DNA of 64,000 nucleotides, taken from positions 43,409,024 through 43,473,023 of the forward strand of contig QVOM02000116.1 in NCBI GenBank assembly GCA_003586115.2, read 5' to 3'. Position 1 is the first letter of the stretch, and the number at the start of each line of letters is the position of its first letter. Made by a program: the position numbers and the translations under genes. The stretch is from Salvator merianae. Taxonomy: Eukaryota; Chordata; Lepidosauria; Squamata; Teiidae. Below the pieces are notes generated by a model. That model was not told the DNA's origin. It did not search any database and saw nothing but the letters and a program-made list of their open reading frames with translations. Below are positions 1-11,536 of the stretch, in pieces.

Positions 1-133
1 ATTCACAGTAACAACAGGGCTGCATATTAACACTATTATTACTTTGCAGGCATGGCTTCACTTACCAGCAGCATCGGGCAAGGTCCAGTGCCATTACTTC
101 AGTGGAATTTCTGAGGGCTTGCCAAGTGCACTG

Positions 134-266
134 GAAGGAAGGAAGGAAGGAAGGAAGGAAGGAAGGAAGGGAGGGAGGNGAAGGAAGGATGGATGGAGGG
201 AGGGAGGGACAGAAGGCGGGAAGGAAGGAAAGAAGGAGGGAAGGAGGGAGGGAGGAAGGGAACAAG
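134..266 (+). repeat. (GGAA)n purine microsatellite, with one ambiguous base
   Basis: GGAA/GGGA units run almost uninterrupted, with an N at position 179, the only ambiguous base in the window. The open frames across it (both strands) are artefacts of the repeat. Confidence 0.95.
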
Positions 267-275
267 GGAAGTGCA

Positions 276-345
276 TCTGCTAGTGCAGATGGCAAGTCCC
301 TCTTCTGGCATATGATCTGGAACGAGGCCCAGTGCAGAAAGGGCC
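276..345 (+). mobile_element. Fragment (right arm) of the 180-bp palindromic MITE
   Basis: Contains CTAGTGCAGATGGCAAGTCC and ends AGTGCAGAAAGGGCC, matching the right arm of the full copies at 19,680, 26,150 and 29,760. The left arm is missing, replaced by the microsatellite. Confidence 0.65.
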
Positions 346-1913
346 TTAGATCCAACATGCGCTGGACTAGATCAAAGAGACATTTGTCAGCAGGTTGGAC
401 TGTGTCTCTATGTCTGTTGTATGGCAGGGAAGATCTTCTGTGGTGCTCACTTGTGGTGTCTGCTCTGGTTCATGGTCCTCATCCCCTCATGTTGCCACTA
501 CTAAGCAAAAAGGACACTGCAGATTCTGCCGAAGGTTGCCAAAGACACCTCCATAGCTTTTAGTTTGCAGAATAGATGCCCTTTGGCAGTCAGAAGGTCA
601 TAAAACCTACAGAACAAAATAGCCCATTAACCACCACAAGTTAAGGATTTCAAAATAAGCTATGCTATGAACACACATTTAAGAATAAACCGATTGTCTA
701 CTTAAGGAGCCAGTTTGAATTCAAAAATACATAACCTATTTTTTAAATTATTTATTTATAGAATTTCTATACTACCTTTACACGGCTGAGTAAAACAACA
801 AAGACAATAAAAAAAAAACCAGTCAAACTACAAAGATCAAATAACACAATACAACACTAAACCAAGAAAGTGAAATCAGATGAAAAATAAGCAAACCTGT
901 TAAAATCTAGCTAAAAATAAAATGAGATTTTAAAATTTACTTTATTAAAAAATAAAATGATATCTTGTTGTCACTGGATTAGGGTTCCGCAAGACGTTCC
1001 AGCACAGAATGTTTGAGAGTTTGGAGAATGATTCAAAATAGCCCTTAAGGCCTGATTTGTACCCAGATCAAAACTTGCCTGCTTTGGGGTGTTCTGTCTC
1101 AGTGTTCTGACAGAACAAACAAAAAGGTCAGTGTTCCAAGCAAGAAGTGTTTCTGTTCGTCACTCAGATGCTACCATTTGAAAGGCAGCATGAAAAAATT
1201 GGGCAAGGAGAACCATAGTTCTTGAGCAGCCCCTTTATGTGTTGTATCCTCTCAGACTTTCTGCCCTGCAACGGTAGTGTCTGAGATAGGCATACACTAA
1301 ACTGAGGCTCTCAGTTCCTATGCAAAGACATCATGCACAAATGTGACGCTGCCCCACGCATGACCATGACAATGACGGTGGAGGCCACTCAGTAGAGAGC
1401 AGATGAGTTCGTCAAACAATTTCTGGGGTGCTCGCTTGGTCCTTGTGCATATCTAGGTGAAGTACAAAGGCCAGGGCTTGTTGGGTGAAGCACCTAAGAG
1501 CCTTTCTGCACTGGACCAATACAACCAGCCCAATGGACTATGGACCGGTCTATCAGGAGGCCTGCCTCCCAGTAGAACTCCACACTCACATCAGATGAGG
1601 CATTGGAATGGGCTATGGTGCCAAAATGACACCATAGTTTGCTCCAACCATGCATTGCCTATAAGTAGCTCACAGCCTTCCAAGCAGGTCTACAAGACCA
1701 GATGGTTTGGTATACTGAGGCCAAGTCGCCTGGCAAAAAGAGCCACTGCGGAGGTTGGTTCCTGGTCTCCAAAGCTGAACTGAGCTAGGCCACCCACAAT
1801 GTGGGCCACCAGCACCCCAGCCCACTGTGTGCTGAGTCACACATTTTAGCCCAGCACTGCATAGGATACCGTGTGCCAGGCAGAAAGCACCCATCAGTCC
1901 TGGGACTCTCTAT

Positions 1914-2215
1914 GGAGGCATGGTGGCGCAGATGGCTAAGGCACTGATCTTTCAATAGGAGGATCAGAGTTCGAGGCCCTTGTCTGCCGTGTAGAGGGGA
2001 TGAGCGCCCTCTACTGGCCTCTAGCTCCAGTCAACCTATCTGTTCGAAAGCAAGTAATTGCAAGTAGATAAATAGGGAGCCTCACATTGTGTGATGCGGA
2101 AGATAGGCAGATGTAAGCCTTCGGGCGAAAAATAACCTTGTAAGCCGCTTTGAGTCACCTTCGGCCGAGAAAAGCGGGGTATAAAAACCATATTCTTCTC
2201 CTTCTTCTTCTTCTA
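1914..2215 (+). mobile_element. tRNA-derived SINE with L2/CR1-like tail
   Basis: Starts GGAGGCATGGTGGCGCAGAT then GGCTAAGGCACTG (pol III A-box region), with a B-box-like GAGTTCGAGGCCC about 55 bp later. The 3' part GTAAGCCGCTTTGAGTCACC followed by GAAAAGCGGGGTATAAA is the tail shared with L2/CR1-clade LINEs. Ends in a TTC-rich run. Mobilised SINE, not a functional tRNA gene. Confidence 0.8.
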
Positions 2216-3829
2216 TGCAGTTCACTTCTGCTGAATTTCAGTTCAGCATAAGCCTAATTTGAGAACTATATAGAAGCAGTCAACACATACAACCCTAGAT
2301 CTTTTTATTATTGTCATTGTAATTTTATATTCCAATTAGTGGGATCTTTTTATATACACATATACCATTAAAAATTCATTGATTGGTAAATCCTTTTGTG
2401 GTTTGAGTGGCAGGCAAGACACATTTTACTGATTGCAAGAGCCAAACTGTGCAGCACGATATTAGTAACAACTCCATAGTATCTTTTTCATTGTGGTATG
2501 GAATTCAAATTCTGTCCTTGGCTCCTACATTCCACTTCTTGCCAGAAGCAAAAACTAGAATATATATAGACAGCATTGCTTTCTCTTGCCAGATATAAAA
2601 CCAGTGAGATGTTATTTATAAGCCTGGATAGACAATAAAATCTTTTTTTCCTTTCAGATTAACTATCTTAGGCAACCATGGCAGCATTTTGATATAGTTA
2701 AGCACCACAATAGTAAAAAGAATGCAAACATTAATATTAATTCAGTAAGAGAGAAAAAAAGCCCAGCTTATTCCTATTTATTTTGCACATCTAGCATCTC
2801 GACGGCTGCAAGAAAATATGCTTTTAATATAAAGGCAGCAAAGTGAATGACGGCTTAATATAGCTGCACATACAGTCTACTTATTCAAAGGCCTTTTATT
2901 CAAATTTACAACTTAATACGCTTGATTCTTTGTAATGAAAATTTATTGGAAGCTAAAGGTATTGGAGTGATGCGGGCCAGACAGAAGCAAATTACAGTGA
3001 AAAAAAAAAAAGAAATGGTATGAGTTCTGGAATCTCAATTTTTTCTCATTGGTAAAAGCTGGCCTGCAGTCACACTCAAGGTTTGAAATGGCCTCAAGAA
3101 GTCCCTCATGTTTGGGGTTCACAATCAAAAATGGTCTTTGATTTTTATCTATGCCATTTCCCCCAAAATTCGCCTTATTCAGTAATCAGATTGTCTCAGC
3201 TCTCAGGCTGTTTCAGTTCCATAGTCTGACTACATTTTCAGGGTTATGAACATGTCAGAAGATTCTTAGAGGTGGTATCCAGACATTCATGGGTGGACAG
3301 AGGGAGGGTTTTCCTTCTCTTCTTCAACCAGTGTCAGAGCTTATCAGTATTAAATGGGACGACAGTATCCACCCCTGCCTTCCCTCTCGCCTCACGCCTC
3401 CCCATGGATACCCAATCATTCAGCCCTTCCCGGGAAGAAATCACAAGATTGGCATCTAAGGTTACTTTTGGGAGGTACCAATACAACTGGGGTGTTCCAT
3501 TTGCACCTGCTTTCAGCTGCCTCTGCTCAGTAATCTGTCACTGGATGATCATAACAAACCTGTGAGGAGATAGGCTAATTGTAAAATAACTGTATACGAC
3601 ATAACATGAAATATATAGAGTTTTGCATGACTGTCACAATGTTTGGGCAACATCTGCACAGTCACTATAGATCACGTGCAAAGAAGGTTGGTGCTGAGTT
3701 GACCACTTGTTACCATGCACTGGGAACAGTACAAAAAAGTAATGCAGGCTTGTTTCACGCATGTGGCTGCTGTGTTGAGGGTCAGCAGCTACTGAAGCTA
3801 CTTATCTGCCCAGCACCATTACACAAATT

Positions 3830-3864
3830 GCCAAAAATGACCTCGCTTTGAGGTCATTTTGGGC
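3830..3864. repeat. Short near-perfect hairpin
   Basis: Two 15-base arms (GCCAAAAATGACCTC and GAGGTCATTTTGGGC, one mismatch) around a 5-base loop. Isolated; function unknown. Confidence 0.7.
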
Positions 3865-4439
3865 ATTATTCATAATGGGCCTCATGGGAAACTTCAACAC
3901 TGGGGAATCTTTGTTCCGCAGCCCTGCCGTTTGCATGAACTGAGATGTGTGGACTAATGGGAAGATTCTCCATCCCATTCCTTGGTTGAAATGAGTGGCC
4001 CTGCCCAGGAGCATACCCCTCCCCTTCTCTCCTCGGTCCATGCATATATTTTGCCCACATTTTCCTGTCAACCAGCATCTTGGGATCAAAGTGACTGATT
4101 CTCAGCCGGATATATAGCAAAAAAATAAATTAAAATTTTGCTTAATTATCCAGAAATGGATTTTTTTGGAAGAAGAAAATGAAAAGAGCATTGTTTGAAG
4201 ACATTAGAGCTGAAATGATGAAAGTTCAAAGAGGTTAATTACTGGGAAGGGTGTGCACGCACGGGGAACTGAGTGTGTAGCTTTCCTGTGCTACTCCTAC
4301 CCTGCTCGGCTTCTTTATCTTAAAAAAATACAGCTAAAGCCTTTATTGGGCAGCTAATTACAGAAAACCTGTTAGGGGGATCACTGGAGACCCTAAACAG
4401 GTCCTTTAATTATGATAAAAATGGTGAGGAACAATAAAA

Positions 4440-4760
4440 ATAAAGATTCCTGCCAAAGATTCCTTTCTAAAATGGCGGCAATGTCTAACTCCAGAGTGAA
4501 TCTTCAACAGGCAGCAGCAGAGGAAGAAGAGAACCAAAGGCTGACAGTCAACCTCACAGATGATAAACTGGAGCATTTATGAGCCTCTTTCATGAGATGT
4601 TTAAAGGAATCTTTTAGATCCATCTACACCAAAATGACGGGATGAAAGGAACTGAGGAATACTCTCACCCAGAATCTTAAAGAGACTCAACAAACAGTGT
4701 CAAATACAACAGCACAGCAACTTCAAACTCTAATACCATCACAACCCTGCAAGAAGAAAT
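4440..4760 (+). mobile_element. L1-like LINE ORF1 5' remnant
   Basis: From ATG at 4,472 one frame reads MAAMSNSRVNLQQAAAEEEE, then a Lys/Glu/Gln-rich coiled-coil-like segment with in-frame stops (after about 38 codons and again later). The ATGGCGGC start and heptad-rich content resemble L1 ORF1. Decayed and truncated. Confidence 0.4.
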
Positions 4761-6318
4761 AGTGCAACTTACTGAACAGACAGTGCAGGGTTAATCTGCA
4801 CTTACACACAGTGAAGGAAAAACCTGAAGGCACGGATATGGTTTGATTTCTCATCTTCTGTTTCTTAGAGGTAATACTAGAATTAGAAATTAAAAAGAGG
4901 TTAATTATCAATCATATGGGGAAACTCAACTTCAGAGGCAAACTACTGCACATTTTAATGCGTTGTTGGCAAAGTAGAAAATAATAGCTCTGCAAAAGTA
5001 GCTCTGTTTCATGATTTTTGCATAGCCATGAGAAAGCATGATATACATGACTACAGAACAAGGATGAAGATTTTTTTGACTCTCCATATGCTGGGTCTCC
5101 TGTTTCCATCTTTCCAATTTTTGGCTTGGCTGTTTGGATCTTGGCACCTGGAATTCCCTACATCTGGAGATCATTATTCGCTGACCTTACTAGATACCCA
5201 AAGAAAGGGGAAAGTGTAGCAGCAGGGCTGTTCTCTTTCAGATAAATTTTAGCAGTTTGGGGAAAAATGGGGATCTAGGTCTCTGTGTGTGCATGCACAG
5301 TATTACTGTGTATTTTTATGCCTAAATCAAGTTTTTTCAAATTGCATTCAAAAAATGTATCTACATTTTCGCTTGGCTGGGGTACAAAGTTGCCCCACTT
5401 GTAGCTCATGAGGGTTAAGGTTACAATCTTGTACGTACTAGAAAGTAGATTAAAAGCCTTTTTAAATACATTTCTAATAAACCAAGCATAACTGGGAAGG
5501 TCCTGGAACCTTCTCCATTTCACCCTCTCTGATTTTGTTTCAAAAGATTTATCTGAAACAATAACAAATACTCCCTCCTTCCCTGATTCAACCAACAGTT
5601 TGACAGAATACCTCCTGAGAAGTCTCAGAGCTGTTAATAATTAAGCAGCAAGAGGGAGCAAGTCTTCATTAGGAGAAGCGATGAAAGAGAATTCTCTGCT
5701 ATAATGGAAGGTAGAAAAGATATGTGGCAGAGCATAATGAACCCTCCACTGCATGCAGTATGTGATATTACTTCCTTAATTTAGGAAGCACCTTGAAGAT
5801 AAAACAAGCAGCTTCATATATTTTGGGTAAATTCATCCAGAGCGTCAACCTATTCATTGCAGACTTTTGGGGGAAAGGGTTAAAAATGTATTGACAAAGC
5901 TTGTGCCAATCTGGAGGTTGCAAGAGGCTCTCGGAAGATAATTCAAAGAAGGAATGACCTCCACAGATCTGCAATGTGCTCACTTAGGAGTAGACAGAGC
6001 AAACCTGATCCTTCTGCAATCACTTATCCAGGCTGCTAATTGCTGTATTTCTACAGTAAAGTTTCCCATCGTGTGGGCTTGCTGGATCAAAGGCTGCCCA
6101 TGGCAAGCTAATTAAATAAACGGAGACAGCTAAGCTGCATGAGTAGAACATGACATGGGATGCTGTGTTTCTTTGAAATGCATGATACATTTTGCTGAAC
6201 TTGACTCTGAGCGACAAGGAACGGATCCCAAAATTGGGAGGTGAAATTAAAATGGATTTGTTGTCCCATCCAATTGAACAGAGTCTTTCAAATAATTGGA
6301 CTCAAATAATTGGACTGA

Positions 6319-6784
6319 GGGCCTTTTCACACTTTCCTCTACAGAACGGGATAATTATAATTATTCTGTTCTACATAGAACAGACCTCACAGTGCGGCGG
6401 CCATCCACACTGCAAGGCCATGGAAAAGACTGGCAGCAGGATTGTAGCATTCGCGCTATGAATGTTGGTGTCCTGCTGACAACATGACAGCGGTCCAGAA
6501 ACTTCCAGCCACTGCCATGGTGACTGGCAATGTTCTACGCAGGTGCAAGCACATCCACGTCACACCACTCTGCATTCACACCCAGAAGCAGATACAAACA
6601 CAGTGTACCGGGAGCAATTTAGCTGCTCCTGGTACAGTTGTGGAGCACAATTTTGTACTCCACAGCAGGTAGTGATAAGGAGCAGTTGTAATCTGCTTCC
6701 AATTGCCAGGGTCTCTGTGAAATGCAAAAGCACTTGAATAGTGAGCGTCCCTGACACTCACCAGTGTCAAGTGCAAAAAAGCCC
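6319..6784. mobile_element. MITE-like element with imperfect 20-bp terminal inverted repeats
   Basis: Left end GGGCCTTTTCACACTTTCCT and right end, read on the - strand, GGGCTTTTTTGCACTTGACA. About 466 bp, non-coding. Ends resemble those of the element at 16,471. No clear target duplication. Confidence 0.4.
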
Positions 6785-8254
6785 TTAAACCTAAGTAGTT
6801 TTGCATTATAGTATGGAGCCCACATTTTGACACCTGTGTTATCACCTGTTGTAGAAGGGATGACAGTACTTAGTAGGAAGTAGACAATCATGTAAATAAG
6901 CCTGATACTGCATGTTTGGCAATATCTGGAATCACCATCAAAATGCCACCAAATTACACACAAAGCATAATAGTTTGTGCAAGCTATATGTGAATTGCAG
7001 ATGATAATGTGAACAAGACAGCAATTGCTATAAAACCTTTACAAAGTTTGCCACAAACTGCATTCAGAACAACCAAGCCTCCAGAGCGATAATTATTCAG
7101 CACACATTGTACCATCTTCTGGAGATGAAAGAGTAAGACTGCTTCTAAATTCAAACCCCTTCGCTGTTGGAAAAAGCAAGGGGTATCGCATTTATTACAT
7201 GCCATATTTCTTCTTGCACATTCCATCTCTGCTATGTGTTTAAGCTCACATGGAGCCAATGACTGGCAGAAGCAAGACATGTAGAGAGTCCTGGGCCTGT
7301 TAGGTTCTTCACCCAACAAACCTGGCCTCCCTATGGTGCTTAGGTATGAATGGGGAGTTGGTGAGCTCCACGGAAATTGTGCAAAGAACTCATCTGCCCT
7401 CCACCATGCAACCTTCATCATTATTCAACATCTAATCTTTAAAATCTGCTGACCACATGGAACACTTATCCATTTTTCACCCCTTTCTTGCTTCTCATCT
7501 TTGTTGCCCACTCACTTACCTATCAAATTGCAAAGACTGATTTATAGGCCTTCTGCCTTTTCCACTGTTTCAATGTCTTTTTATGATGGACTTTAAGCAA
7601 TGTCAGTGGTTCAGGACCAGATTATTATTCAGAAGAACCATACAGTACAGTATTGGCAGTCACCCGGGGATCCAAGATACATGAGTTTTCAAGTTAGGTA
7701 GAAGTGATACTTTTTTGCAGGGAGAGGGGTTCCATTTAATGTGCTAAATAAAAGGATTACAGACTCATTTGAAGTCAATGTACACATTTTTTTCTGTTTT
7801 GCAGAAAAGACACTGCAAAAAGTGGCATGTCTATGAAATGACCCTGGGCTAAAACAGAAGTGTATGAGAAAGCCCATTTTCTCCTGTTCAAAGTAGTTGC
7901 CAGGGAGTAGAAAAGTCAAACTTCATACAGGACACAAAAAACTCACGAATGAACTCTGAAACAGCTCTTGAAATATCAGTTTTATCCATTCTTGTTCAAA
8001 ATTCCAGATCAGTCTTAGAAAAACTGGCAGCTACCCTATACATTGATTTACATAAGGCTGAAAAGTACAGACAGACAAAAATCATATTGGGGCATAGAAA
8101 ATGATGCGGTTTAGATAACACTGAGAATAGTGGGGACAGGAAAAAAAAACTTAGGAGGGCCTATTGGAGGGGAATAGAAACAGAAAAAAGAACAGAAAAA
8201 AAATCTAACAGAATCATCATCAACATCATCATTGTTATTATTAAACATTTAAAA

Positions 8255-8460
8255 TCATAAGAACATAAGAGGACCCCTGCTGGATCAGGTTGCAGCCCAC
8301 CTAGTCCAGCATCCCGTCACACACAGTGGCTCACAAGTTGCTTCTGGGCATCTCAAGCAGAAAACAAAGGCAACACCTTCACCTGCTCTTTACTTTCTAA
8401 AAAATGACTTTTAGAGGCACACTGCCTCTTATATTCTTTCTCCATGTCTCTAGGCAAAGA
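8255..8460 (-). mobile_element. CR1/L2-type LINE 3' end, antisense
   Basis: CATAAGAACATAAGAGGACC, then CTGCTGGATCAGG, CACACAGTGGC and AGCAGAAAAC blocks shared with copies at 15,640, 18,575 and (sense) 30,300. Typical abundant 5'-truncated LINE end of squamates. Confidence 0.65.
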
Positions 8461-9085
8461 AAACTATTTCAATCACCCCATCCAAATGAACAGTCTGTTT
8501 TATGAAATAAATGATCCAAGGTACAATGCCAGAAAAGGAAGAGCAAGAGTGGCATAAACAGAGAACATCAAAAATGCAGAGAAGGTGTAACCAACCCTCA
8601 GACTGCAGGCCATTTGTTCAACATTTTTTGCTCTGGCAGCAGTTTCTCATGGTTTTAGGCAGGGATCTTTTTTGTCCCATCAAGAAACTAAGTGAGCTGA
8701 ATATGGTACCTTCTCCATGCAAACCAAGTATTTTCCCAAATGAGCTATGCTCCTTCTTATGGGGGTGATTGAAGTCAAGATTTTAGGCGGAGCAAACTGG
8801 TAGTATTAGTGTTGGAATGTTTACTATGTAGGATCCAGACTGTTTTTTAAAATTGTTATATCAGTGCTATGTTGAAATTGTCCTTCTGTTCATCAAACAT
8901 TTTTTTCCGCTCCAAATAACACTCTTGCTTTTCTGCTTCATTCTCAGGGCCCTTCAGGTACTCTACAGAAGTTTGGAGATTCTTTTAATTTAGCACTGCA
9001 AAGATCCTGGATACGAGAATGCTACCCAAGCTTTCTCTCTCATTGGAGAGCTTTCCAGTGCAGTTTCTAGTTGAGAACAGATTAA

Positions 9086-9180
9086 GGCTGCATCCAGACA
9101 TTGCTTACTTATTCTGCTATTTTGGGATATTCTGAAATAAAGCATGGATATAGTGAAATAAGTGACATTTGGATGCAGCC
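9086..9180. mobile_element. 95-bp mini-MITE, near complete inverted repeat
   Basis: Begins GGCTGCATCCAGACATTGCT and ends with its near reverse complement (TGGATGCAGCC). The arms meet almost at the centre, so the whole unit can fold into one stem. No coding capacity. Confidence 0.55.
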
Positions 9181-9939
9181 ATAGAAAAAGGTAGAGGAAA
9201 CTTTTAGGTGCAGCCTTCATTTGTTGGTTCTGGAGGGCTTCTGAAACAACTTTGCAAGGTGAAAAAGGAGGAAAACTAGGGAACAGGCACAGGATAAGAG
9301 AAAACTAGATACTTAAGTCCAACAATGTTACAACCTCCCTGCCTTAAGAAAGCTGCCTAGTGAGGCAAGAAAGAAAAATAAAACGCTGTAGTGTAAACAG
9401 AATTGCAACAATGAAAATTATATAGACCAAACTAAGACACCATAACTGTCATTGAGACGGATATGGTATTTGAAACAAAACAGTAATGGCTTTCTTTTAT
9501 ATGCAATAAGAAACCAACCCATTCTTGAGACCTAGTATTTGTGAGGCACTTACTATCATGTCTTCAAGGCACTTGCTGATAACTTTACTGCTCAGACAGG
9601 CATTCTCAGTGTGAATTGGGGTCTTTCTCCTTACCCCACCCAATTTTAATACTGATTTTAATATTTGGCTGTTTTTAATTGGTTTTAAGTTTATTGTTAA
9701 GTTTATATTGTAAACTGCTTCAGTATTTTTAAAATGAAGATGAGGTATATAAATGTTTTAATAATAAATAATAAAACTCAGAGGACCATGCCAATTTGCT
9801 AAGATGGCCAAAAATCCCAGATTTCTTTCTTGCAGTACTGGGGGGAACAATCAACAACAAAGCAAAATAATAAAATAAAGTATTTCCAACAGCACAATGC
9901 TGATTTTTGCATGGCAAACAATTAATGAATATCACATTT

Positions 9940-10170
9940 ATTTACTTATTTATGACATTCCTATCTCATCCAAAGCAGTGCACAGCACTCTCCACCTCTG
10001 TTTAATTGCTACAAAAACTCTAAGGTAGGACTCATGCTGAGTGGTTGTGACTGGCCCAAGATCACCCTATGAATTTCCATGGCAGTGTGTGTGGATTCGA
10101 ACCCAGGAACTCTTACATTGTAGCCTGGCAATCTAGCCCCTACTCTACACTGACTTCCCAGTGTACACAT
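9940..10170 (-). mobile_element. tRNA-derived SINE, antisense, decayed
   Basis: On the - strand it contains GATTCGAACCCAG-type B box (10,095-10,110 on +), GGCCAGTCAC-like core and a tail rich in TAAATAAA at 9,940. Same family as 33,105-33,315. Confidence 0.55.
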
Positions 10171-11025
10171 TGACAGAGCATTAGTTATACTGTATGGCAA
10201 ACCCTTGCACAGGGCAGAAATGTAAATATATAAACATGGCTGTTTCCATGACTTCTACTCTTTTTATCTCAGGTGACTATGATAGAATCAAAAGAAAATT
10301 TAATAAAATACTCTGTAAAGCAAAAAGAGGGAAGATGAATAAAATTCCTGTTCGTAACACACCGTTATCAAAGAGCAATGCGTGTCTCCTCCCTATTGGA
10401 AACATATATTATATACACACACACACCCTATATATTAAAAAAAAAATCTCTTCTTTTTGGATTACAACACCCTTAAGTCTTTGGCATAGTCTTGACACTG
10501 GCAAGCAGCACTAGATAATTTCACTAGATATCAAAACAAGAAGTTGCGATCCAAATAAATCGCTAGCCTGAGTTAAACCGCTCCATCCTATCTTTCTCTG
10601 TACCTAGAGTTTAAAAAAAAATCAGTGCTGAAAGCTCAGACGAGTCTAGGGGGGATAGGAAACTAAAAACAGCAACAATAAAAATAAAAATTGGGGATTT
10701 TATTTTTACTACACCTTCATGTTCCTCAGCTACGGCAGCCAGTAGCAACTGAGACTAGAGAGAGCGCTGAGCTCTGTAAACTCTTCCAATTTTTTTGACT
10801 TTTCCTACCATCGTTTCGTGTTTCTCTCTTTTTCGAGTTGCCGCCACCAAGGTTTTTGCAACTTGGAGAAATGCTGCTAAAAACAACAACAAAAAAACCT
10901 GCAATTGCCACGATCCTTAACCATGATCCTCCGTGACTCTGTACTGCATGCCAAACCTTGCATTTTTGAAAATTCATCGAGAAAACATTTGCCTGCATTC
11001 ACACGGAAGCACGCCAGTATTATAA

Positions 11026-11044
11026 ACTACAACTCCCGTCATCC
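11026..11044. promoter_or_regulatory. ZNF143/THAP11-like motif upstream of PITRM1
   Basis: ACTACAACTCCCGTCATCC resembles the ZNF143/THAP11 (SBS) motif ACTACAATTCCCAGMATGC. It is paired with an inverted TGTAGTT at 11,091-11,097, so it could be a decayed copy of the dispersed inverted-repeat MITE seen elsewhere in this window. About 440 bp upstream of the ATG. Confidence 0.45.
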
Positions 11045-11322
11045 TTGGTCCCAGCAGGCAGGCAGGCAGACAGGCTGGGCTCACGAGAAATGTAGTTAAA
11101 CTGCACAAAGAGCCCTCCCTGTCCTGCGAAATGCATGCACCGCTTCATATTTTAAAAGCTTCAAGCGAGGTAGCTTGCAAAGATGACGATGACCTTGTCC
11201 AGGATATCTGCAGTCCCGGGAAGCGAGAGTGCTTTTCTAAGCACACTTTACATGGAAAATTACCCGTGCACTTTTGCGGGGGGGGGGGAGCGCCGGCGCG
11301 GCCGGCCAGCCGGCCCTCCCCG

Positions 11323-11334
11323 CGCGCATGCGTA
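11323..11334. promoter_or_regulatory. NRF1-like site
   Basis: CGCGCATGCGTA fits the palindromic NRF1 consensus (YGCGCAYGCGCR) with one deviation and lies about 150 bp before the ATG. NRF1 drives many nuclear genes for mitochondrial proteins, so a site here fits the gene's function. Binding is inferred. Confidence 0.6.
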
Positions 11335-11480
11335 TGCCTAGGCTCCACCCTGCCGGCGCACACGCAGCCTTGCGCGCGCCGCGGCGACCCGGTGCCCGGC
11401 GGCGTTGTTTTTTTTTCGTTCGTTCACGTTGCTCCGCCAGTCGCACGGCGGGACCACTGGGAAGGTCGGGCGGCGTTATC

Positions 11481-11536
11481 ATGTGGCGCGGTTTTAATGT
11501 TGCTGGGCGGTGTTTGGCGCTGAGGAACCTCGGCCG
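11481..11536 (+). CDS. PITRM1: PITRM1 exon 1 (start codon)
   Basis: Encodes residues 1-18 plus two bases of codon 19, starting [11 protein letters not shown], an Arg-containing start of the mitochondrial presequence. Donor is GTGAGC. Intron 1 (3.0 kb) holds an L2/CR1-like tail near 11,725, a small inverted-repeat MITE at 12,411-12,524 and a CR1-type fragment at 13,215-13,430; nothing else recognisable. Confidence 0.9.

Larger units (their letters stand above)
1..11200. other. Upstream intergenic region, no gene supported
   Basis: AT-rich sequence whose open frames are all short, without family resemblance or splice structure. Contents that can be named are listed separately. The stretches 360-1,900, 2,250-4,440, 4,800-6,310 and 6,790-8,250 show no recognisable genes. 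In human the next gene on this side is KLF6, far away across a gene-poor interval, which fits. Confidence 0.7.

Noticed and set aside
102..563. 153-codon + frame rich in Glu/Gly/Arg/Lys
   Set aside because: Produced by the GGAA microsatellite and interrupted by an N; the remainder is a MITE fragment and unique DNA.
1914..2000. tRNA-like A and B boxes (also 32,605-32,690)
   Set aside because: Anticodon arm and acceptor stem do not fold and a SINE body follows. These are SINE heads, not tRNA genes.
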